Of a stretch of 38,067 nt of DNA, positions 32,429-38,067 are shown piece after piece. The DNA comes from Welwitschia mirabilis (Eukaryota > Gnetophyta > Gnetopsida > Welwitschiales). The DNA is taken from assembly GCA_051453625.1 (NCBI GenBank), contig JBOZIK010000001.1, positions 228,060,663 through 228,098,729 on the forward strand, given 5' to 3'. The position numbers were made by a program, and so were the translations under genes. Numbering within the stretch: the stretch's first letter is position 1; each line of letters begins with the position of its first letter. The notes beneath the pieces were generated by a model. That model ran no database searches. It was not told the DNA's origin and saw only the letters and a list, made by a program, of their open reading frames with translations.

Positions 32429-34387
32429 GGACGCTCTAACTTTAACAGCACTATCAGGCCTGCCTCCTACTATGTAGCTTTAGCTTCTGCTTTAGCCTAT
32501 CTAAATCTGTGCGTACAAGGCCTGCTCAATCAAAAATACACAAAAAGACATCATGTAAGAATGGAAAGATACGTCAGATATGTCACATGGTTATGCAATA
32601 ATGACCTCTAAAAATCCATAAAAATAAGAAAAATTCTAAAAAGAAATCCTACCCCTCATAAAAAATTGTAATATGTCCTGAATTACCTAGACATGAGAAG
32701 AAAAATGCAAAATGAATAAAAAATTAAAAACCTATGTTTTAAGTGGGCCCCACATATGGTAAAAATTCAAAATGCTTAAATTAAAAATCTAATATAGTAG
32801 AATCATAGAACAAATAAAATTGATCAATTTTGCCTAAGGGACCACTACATTTTAACCTACAGTTTGCGAGAAAACAAGTGTGAAATGTGAAAAATTAAAA
32901 ACTGCTCATAAAACACACAATTGATTATAAATTGCAAAATACATGGTGAAATTTAAATAGTAAGTTTCAAATCAGAAAGCACAGAAAAATAATTATCATA
33001 TGTGAAAACTATGCATTTAAAAGATAAAAAATAGGAGAAAGAATTAAAAAATAAGAGGGAGAAAGAAACATACCTCATTTTAACAAATTTTCTCAAAATT
33101 CTGAAATTTGGACGCTAAATCGAGTGGAACAAGATCCAAGACATTGGTAAGGTCTAGAGGGATTATCGTCTCTTAAAAGAATAAAAAAAAATGAATAAAT
33201 GTGGCAAAAACAATGAAGAAATGAAGAAAAATAAAGGAAGAGAGTTTAGGCCATGGTTATATCACACTGTCATTCGGTCACATCATCCATACGATAGCCT
33301 TAGGATGACTCTTAGAAAAAATCAGATTATCATCCTCCTATCTAGATGACCAAGTAAATGATAAGACATAAAAAAGTTTAACAAAAATAAAGATTTCAAT
33401 CAACAAAATTAAGCTCAAATATAAGCATCAAAGTATCATATTTTATTAGAAAACTTAGGAAAAACAAAAAATGAAAAAAAATCCTGAAAATTGAGAGAAA
33501 AAGTAAAAACATATAATAAAATAAAAACTATGGCTAAATAAAATAGATTATTTAAGATAAAACCTGATAATTAAAGCTAAGTAAATGTGCTCAAGTAGAA
33601 AATTAAAACAAGATGAATCTCAGAACTCAAAAAGGTACAAGGAATCTCATTAAAACTATGAAATAAAAAAGATGTTTTATTTGAATGCAAATGCTAATTA
33701 AAAATGATATGATCATGAATGAACAATAAAGAAACTACTAAATAATAAGGTCTTATTAAAGATTGAGAAAATGCAAAAGCAACTTTGAAATAACAAACTC
33801 AAAAATCAAAGAAAAAATAGAATGAAAAATGACATAAGGAACACCAAGAAGATTGCTTACCTATCCTAAATTCTAACATAGCAAACTCCCAAGGAAGACA
33901 TTATAAAGCCACTTAAATAAAAATGCATGATAAAATGTATAAAATCCATAAAGTTCTACTCAAAAGGATAGTGATTATGGTGATACCAAAACTCAAGTGC
34001 TTAGAACAATGAATGATAAGATCAAAAGCTACTTAGAAATGAACTTACCTGATCTCACTCCACAAACACATCTAAATACTAAAAAGTGAAATGATCAAGT
34101 GGGAATACTAAGAGTCTAAGAAATAAGCAATGCTTCTAATGACATCAAGAACATTACTGATCCCATAGCCTGAAAGTTTATTACAACTTTTTCCATGATG
34201 AGGGGAGTGCAACCACAGTTAAAGGAGTAAGAACCTATAAAGCATGGCCAACTAATCCCCTAGTGGAGTTCCCATAGCTATCAATACTGTCAAAGGTTCC
34301 TCTTAAAAAAATTTACCTTAGTATGATATAACATCATAGTGATCATGTATTTTTATTTAAGCACAAAATACAAGAGATCATAGTCAT

Positions 34388-34449
<62 letters not shown>

Positions 34450-34764
34450 CCCTAAAAGTTTCCCACATGATAATACACTAAAAAAGGCAAAGGTGAATAA
34501 GTGAGATAGAAGGAAAAAAACACTTCTAAACAACTAAAAACCTTACACCATTGAAAAAAAGCATAAGAACTAAAGCATCTTACTTCAAAGTGAAGTCCAT
34601 AGATATGGGAATGTGTCAAGATTGGGTAAATCCAATCTTACCATTATAAAATGCCTAAGTATGAATACTAGTAATGAAACTTTATAAAGCAACACATAAG
34701 TTAAGTTTAAGAGATAATCAAGTTATATCATAACATTTACTAAAGGAATAAACTAAGAAAGAAC
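32429..34764. other. A-rich noncoding sequence
   Basis: Mostly A-rich on the + strand with no recognisable coding. It should contain the 3' LTR of the minus-strand Gypsy element, whose polyprotein ends at 34765, but I could not delimit one. A CT microsatellite lies at 34392-34444. Confidence 0.4.
34392..34444. repeat. (CT)n microsatellite
   Basis: A perfect CT dinucleotide run of 53 bp. Confidence 0.95.
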
Positions 34765-35571
34765 TTAGATAATGATAGGGAGGAAGTCCTCCTCATTGAG
34801 GGGAACCTCTAAAACAAGTGCTTCTACCATGTTCACATTTGTATTAGAAGATTCTTTATATGGTTTTAACCATTTTTCATTAAACTTATGAATCTTCTTA
34901 GTCTCTAAATTTGAAATCTCAATAGAGCCATTAATATGCACTCTCTTTACAAGATAAGAAACTAATCATTTATAGGTTGACTTATGTACTTTAGTGTTGT
35001 ATAAAAGAATAAGTTGTCTTAGTTCAAACTTTTTTTGAAGTATATTTTTATCATGTTTGAACTTAGATTGGGCTTTATGGATTAATTGATGATATATAAC
35101 ATGAGTTAGTTTTTCATCTAGGTAGTCTAATTAGGCTAATCTATGTTTAATATTTTCATAAAGGTTCATGAGATTAAGTTGATAAGAAGCATGATAAGAG
35201 TTATATCATACATCAACAAGTAAAACACAAACTTTACCATACACAAGTGCATAAAATAAAAAATCAAGAGAAGTACACTAAGTAGTATAGTAAGACCAAA
35301 GAACACCATTAAGCTTAGAAGCCCAAGATTTCTTATTAATAGAAATAAGTTTTTATAACATTTCATTAATTTTTCTATTTGTATTTTTAGCTTGAGCATT
35401 AGTTTGATGATGATAAGCACAAGCTACTCTATGTTTTATTCTAATGGATAAAAGAAGTTTTCTAAAAATTTAATTAATAAAATGATTTCTTTAATCACTA
35501 ATGATAATCCTAGAAAAACCAAATCATTGAAAAATATGAGTTCTAAAAAAATTAAAAATAGTTTGGGAATC
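34765..35571 (-). pseudogene. Gypsy integrase end and C-terminal tail, left contig copy
   Basis: Leftward reading gives RIIISD, a stop, HFIN, then HRVAYAYHPQTNAQAENTNR (the PYHPQTSGQVExSNRE motif with its Glu present) near 35400. It continues with LDFLFYALVYGKVCVLLVDV near 35250 (TPxxLVYGKxxHLPVE), YNSYHASYQLNLMNL, KFELRQLILLYNT near 35030 and the NEKWLKPYKE end near 34890. The last residues (NEEDFLPIII) precede TAA at 34765-34767. This is the post-core part of integrase and the polyprotein terminus. Two or three TAG/TAA stops interrupt it. Confidence 0.85.
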
Positions 35572-35757
35572 NNNNNNNNNNNNNNNNNNNNNNNNNNNNN
35601 NNNNNNNNNNNNNNNNNNNNNNNNNNNNNNNNNNNNNNNNNNNNNNNNNNNNNNNNNNNNNNNNNNNNNNNGTTTTTTAATCACTAATAATAATTCTAAG
35701 AAAACTAAATCTTTGAAAAATATAAGTTCTAAGAAAATAACAAATAGTTTGGAAATC
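35486..35757. repeat. Duplicated contig ends around a 100-N gap (35572-35671)
   Basis: 86 bp before the gap (35486-35571) match the 86 bp after it (35672-35757) with roughly 13 differences (about 15%). The copies abut the gap exactly, so this looks like a contig join through similar repeat copies and not a tandem duplication. Confidence 0.7.
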
Positions 35758-35987
35758 ATTCAAAGAAGTAGGAACTTCAACCCATTTAGTCACATAATCT
35801 ACAATCATTAAAATGTAATGTTTATCATGAGAAGGTGGGTGAATAGGGCTTATAAAATTAATACCCCAATAATCAAAAGGTTCACACTTAAGAAGATGTC
35901 TAAGGAACATCTCTTGAGAATGAATAAGGCTACCATAACATTGAAAAGGATCACACCTTCTAGAAAAATCAAAAGAATCCTAAAAAA
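35672..35987 (-). pseudogene. Gypsy integrase core, N-terminal half, left contig copy
   Basis: The minus frame 35677-35910 reads CEPFDYWGINFISPIHPPSH, then YILMIVDYVTKWVEVPTSLN and TYIFQRFSF...IIISD. It matches the conserved EPFDxWGIDFMGPF...YVSKWVEA...FSRFGxPRxIISD block. The first catalytic Asp is Asn (GINF); the second (IISD) is present. The paired copy at 36900-36990 has the opposite damage, so the two contig copies decayed independently. Confidence 0.88.
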
Positions 35988-36087
35988 NNNNNNNNNNNNN
36001 NNNNNNNNNNNNNNNNNNNNNNNNNNNNNNNNNNNNNNNNNNNNNNNNNNNNNNNNNNNNNNNNNNNNNNNNNNNNNNNNNNNNNNN

Positions 36088-37083
36088 GCTTCTACCATAT
36101 TCACGGTTGCATCGAAAGATCCTTCGTATAGTTTCAACTGTTATTCATTAATGTTCTGAATCTCTTTAGTCTCTAAATCTAAAATTTTAATAGAGCCATT
36201 AGAGTGCACTTTTTCTACAAGATAAGAACCTAACCATTTAGAAATCAACTTGTTATTCTAAAGGTGTACTGTAGTATTGTATAAAAGAATAAGTTGACTT
36301 GATTCAAAATTTTTACAAATTATCTTTTTATCATATTTGAACTTAACCTTGGACTTTATGGATTAATTAATAATGTAAAGAATGAGTTAATTTTTCATCA
36401 AGGTGATCTAATTGGACTAATATATGTTTAAAATTTTCATGAAGGTCTACATGATTAAGTTGATGAGAAGTATGATAAGAGTTATAGCACAAATCAACAA
36501 GTAAGATACAAACTTTACCATACATAAGTTTATAAGGTGAAAAACCAAGAGAAGTATGCCAAGTAATACGTTAAGCTTAAAGAACATCATTAAGCTTAGA
36601 GGTTCAAGATTTCTTATTAATAAAGATAAGTTTTTACAACATTTTTTTAATTTCTCTAGTGTTATTTTAAGCTTGTCCACTAGTCTAAGGATTATAAGCA
36701 TAAGCTACTCTATGTTCAATTCCATTAAATAAAAGAAGTTTCCTAAAAATCTAATTAATAAAATGAGTTTCCTAATCACTAATGATAATTCTAGAAAAAT
36801 CAAATCTTTGCAAAATATGAGTTCTAAGAAAATGACAAATATTTTGGACATTATTCAAAGAAGTAGGAATGACTTCAACCCATTTACTCACATAATGTAT
36901 AACCACCAAAATGTAATGTTTATTAGAAGAAGGTGGGTGAAAAGGTCCTATGAAATCAACACCCTAATAATCAAAAGGTTCACACTCAAGAATAGATCTA
37001 AGAGGAATTTCCTGAGAATAAATAAGACTACCATAACACTTAAGGATCACACCTTCTAGAAAAATCAAAAGAATCCTAAAAAA
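36088..37083 (-). pseudogene. Gypsy integrase and C-terminal tail, right contig copy
   Basis: The same domain as 34765-35987. Leftward it reads PFDY, a TAG stop, GVDFIGPFHPPSS near 36950, then ILVVIHYVSKWVEV and SRIIISD. It continues HRVAYAYNP near 36720, TSLGFSPYKLMYGKVCILLV near 36540 and a tail ending ATVNMVEA at the gap. Here the first catalytic Asp is kept (GVDF) but the preceding Trp codon is TAG. Several other stops are present. It is contiguous with the zinc module and RNase H to its right, so this is the true continuation of the element. Confidence 0.85.
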
Positions 37084-37370
37084 AAGTAGGCCAATAAAAA
37101 CTAGAATGGAGAATTTTCAAAGCTATTTTCTATCCATTAAATTTTTCTCCACAAATACCATCATGAAAAATATGAAGAATTTTGGATTTTTTCCAATTAG
37201 GCACACATTTTATCATAATTTGGTCTTTACACCTACAGTATAAATGTGACTCTATCCATTCCTAGTTACCTATTCTATGGAGAAAATATTTATGTTTTTT
37301 CATTATCATAAGATAATTACTAGTATCCACATTCCAAGGAGGATGATAATTAGAAGATATAGCAAAAAGT
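37084..37370 (-). pseudogene. Gypsy integrase zinc-binding (H2C2) module and linker
   Basis: Leftward, the end of the RNase H linker (VIDDYFLNG, stop, LFAIS) is followed by HPPWNVDTSNYLMIMKKHKY (PWYADIVNYLVTGxxP) and a CKDQIMIKCVPNW segment (DQIIRRCVP). The zinc module comes next: IFHDGICGEKF, stop, KIALKILHSSFYWPTFF, and RRCD. The second zinc His (GGHF) is Lys. This module precedes the integrase core and binds nucleic acid. Confidence 0.85.
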
Positions 37371-37762
37371 TACCCATTTAAAAAATAATCATCAATAACA
37401 GAATCATTAGGAGAAGAAGAAAGATAAGAGAAATGATCAACATCATAATTATGCTTCCTTGCTTTATCTATGATGGTGAAATTAAACTTTTGCATATGAA
37501 GGATACACCTAATCAATGTAGCACTACAATCTTTTTTAGTCATAAGGTAATAGATAGTAGCATAGTTAGTATAAACATTCATTTGAAAACCTAAAAGATA
37601 ATGTCTAAGTATACCAAGGCAAAAGATAATTACTAATATTTCTCTCTTTATGGTAGTATAATTCATTTCAATTCTCGATAGAGATTTGATATGATAAGAT
37701 ATAAACTTAAAATCATTTCTATATTTTTGATAAAGTATCCCACCCCTGGCAAAATTACTCAC
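37370..37762 (-). pseudogene. Gypsy RNase H domain, open reading frame retained
   Basis: Continuously open on the minus strand up to a 51-N gap (37763-37813). It reads FARGGILYQKY, SYHIKSLSRIEMNYTTIKRE (YYASRTLNxAQxNYxTTEKE), ILVIIFCLGILRHYLLGFQM, VYTNYATIYYLMTKKD (VYTDHAALxYLLxKKx, with Asp to Asn), LIRCILHMQKFNFTII and HNYDVDHFSYLSS (xNxVADHLSRL). The catalytic Asp of VYTD is Asn. The family is clear despite the divergence. In an intact element it degrades the RNA strand during reverse transcription. Confidence 0.9.
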
Positions 37763-37813
37763 NNNNNNNNNNNNNNNNNNNNNNNNNNNNNNNNNNNNNN
37801 NNNNNNNNNNNNN

Positions 37814-38067
37814 CATAAGAAAATTTATGTTTAAACCTATTAAAAGCAAGCTGACAAGATTTATTCCATTTAAATCTAGCTTCTTTCTCTAGTAATAAGT
37901 GAAGGGGTTTATAAATATTTGCATATTCATGAATAAACTAACAATAGAAATCATAATGACCAAGAAAATATCTAATTTGTTTTACATTAGTAGGGGGATT
38001 TAGGTTGTGAATAATACTAACTTTTTCAGAGTCCATCGTAATCCCCTCTTTTAAAACATGATGATCT
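37814..38067 (-). pseudogene. Gypsy reverse transcriptase, connection/thumb end (runs off the right edge)
   Basis: From the right edge leftward: LKEGITMDSEKVSIIHNLNP, PTNVKQIRYFLGHYDFYC, a stop, FIHEYANIYKPLHLLLEKEA and RFKWNKSCQLAFNRFK. This is the GHxVSxxGIxxDPxKVxxI...VKxxRSFLGHxxFYRRFI...PLxxLLxKD..F.W...C..AF..LK block found just after the catalytic palm. The palm itself, with YMDD, would lie beyond the window. Confidence 0.9.

Larger units (their letters stand above)
34820..37083. repeat. About 1-kb duplicated contig ends around a 100-N gap (35988-36087)
   Basis: The sequence from 34820 to the gap corresponds to 36088-37083 along its whole length once the inner gap and its repeat are removed. 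The right copy begins at the first base after the gap and the left copy ends at the last base before it. Divergence is roughly 15% by eye. This is the same pattern as the four other 100-N gaps, so a mis-join of similar copies or diverged haplotypes is likelier than a biological tandem repeat. Confidence 0.7.
34765..38067 (-). mobile_element. Second Ty3/Gypsy retrotransposon, Tat/Athila-like, cut by the right edge
   Basis: Read leftward from the right edge: end of RT, RNase H, H2C2 zinc module, integrase core and C-terminal tail ending at a TAA (34765-34767). The order and signatures are those of plant Tat/Athila Gypsy elements. gag, protease and the catalytic part of RT would lie beyond 38067. 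The integrase and tail appear twice, on both sides of the gap at 35988-36087; I treat this as overlapping contigs, not as two elements. Stops and frameshifts occur, but this copy is better kept than the one at 18399-22760. Confidence 0.88.

Noticed and set aside
35436-35811. + and - frames bridging the 35572-35671 gap
   Set aside because: They are joined only through N and are shadows of the minus-strand integrase.

Overview
This is nuclear DNA from a land plant, almost certainly a flowering plant. The evidence is a plant-type Ty1/Copia element with a tRNA-Met-like primer site, a LINE with a DUF4283-type ORF1, and Ty3/Gypsy elements of the Tat/Athila type. The sequence is very AT-rich and CpG is rare everywhere except the first 300 bases. 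There are ten runs of N, so this is a draft scaffold. I see no intact host gene. The window is an old transposon graveyard in which nearly every coding region is broken by stops and frameshifts.

Layout, left to right. 1-300: a GC- and CpG-rich edge with two perfect G-boxes, possibly the promoter or 5' end of a host gene lying outside the window. 1253-5118: a complete-ended but internally deleted Copia element on the + strand, with two LTRs, a 5-bp target duplication, PBS and PPT, and with gag, protease and integrase relics but no reverse transcriptase. 6310-about 11100: a decayed LINE on the + strand (ORF1, endonuclease, RT, post-RT region). 11330-12165: an unrecognised lysine-rich then acidic relic. 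12176-18390: AT-rich sequence with no gene I can support. 18399-22760: a decayed Tat/Athila-like Gypsy element on the + strand (gag-like start, protease end, RT, RNase H, integrase, C-terminal tail).

24110-27401 holds an unrecognised multi-segment coding relic on the - strand. It is preceded, on its own 5' side, by a degenerate tandem array at about 27800-28620. Another short - strand relic lies at 28857-29260. A third, with a coiled-coil segment, lies at 31261-32256 on the - strand. 34765-38067 is the 3' two thirds of another Gypsy element on the - strand, running off the right edge.

All five 100-N gaps have the same sequence on both sides (48 bp to about 1 kb). They look like overlapping contig ends that were not merged, so the apparent duplications there, including the doubled integrase of the last element, are probably assembly artefacts. 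The remaining gaps are 1384-1921, 12166-12175, 30884-31063, 32257-32428 and 37763-37813.

The elements do not form a working system. Their shared story is silencing and mutational decay: catalytic residues are lost in several enzymes, and many premature stops are TAG at positions where the frame suggests CAG or TGG. That pattern fits deamination of methylated cytosine. The items most worth following up are the 18-residue repeats in LINE ORF1, the unrecognised - strand polyprotein relic with its upstream tandem array, and the heat-shock-element-like palindrome in the Copia LTR.
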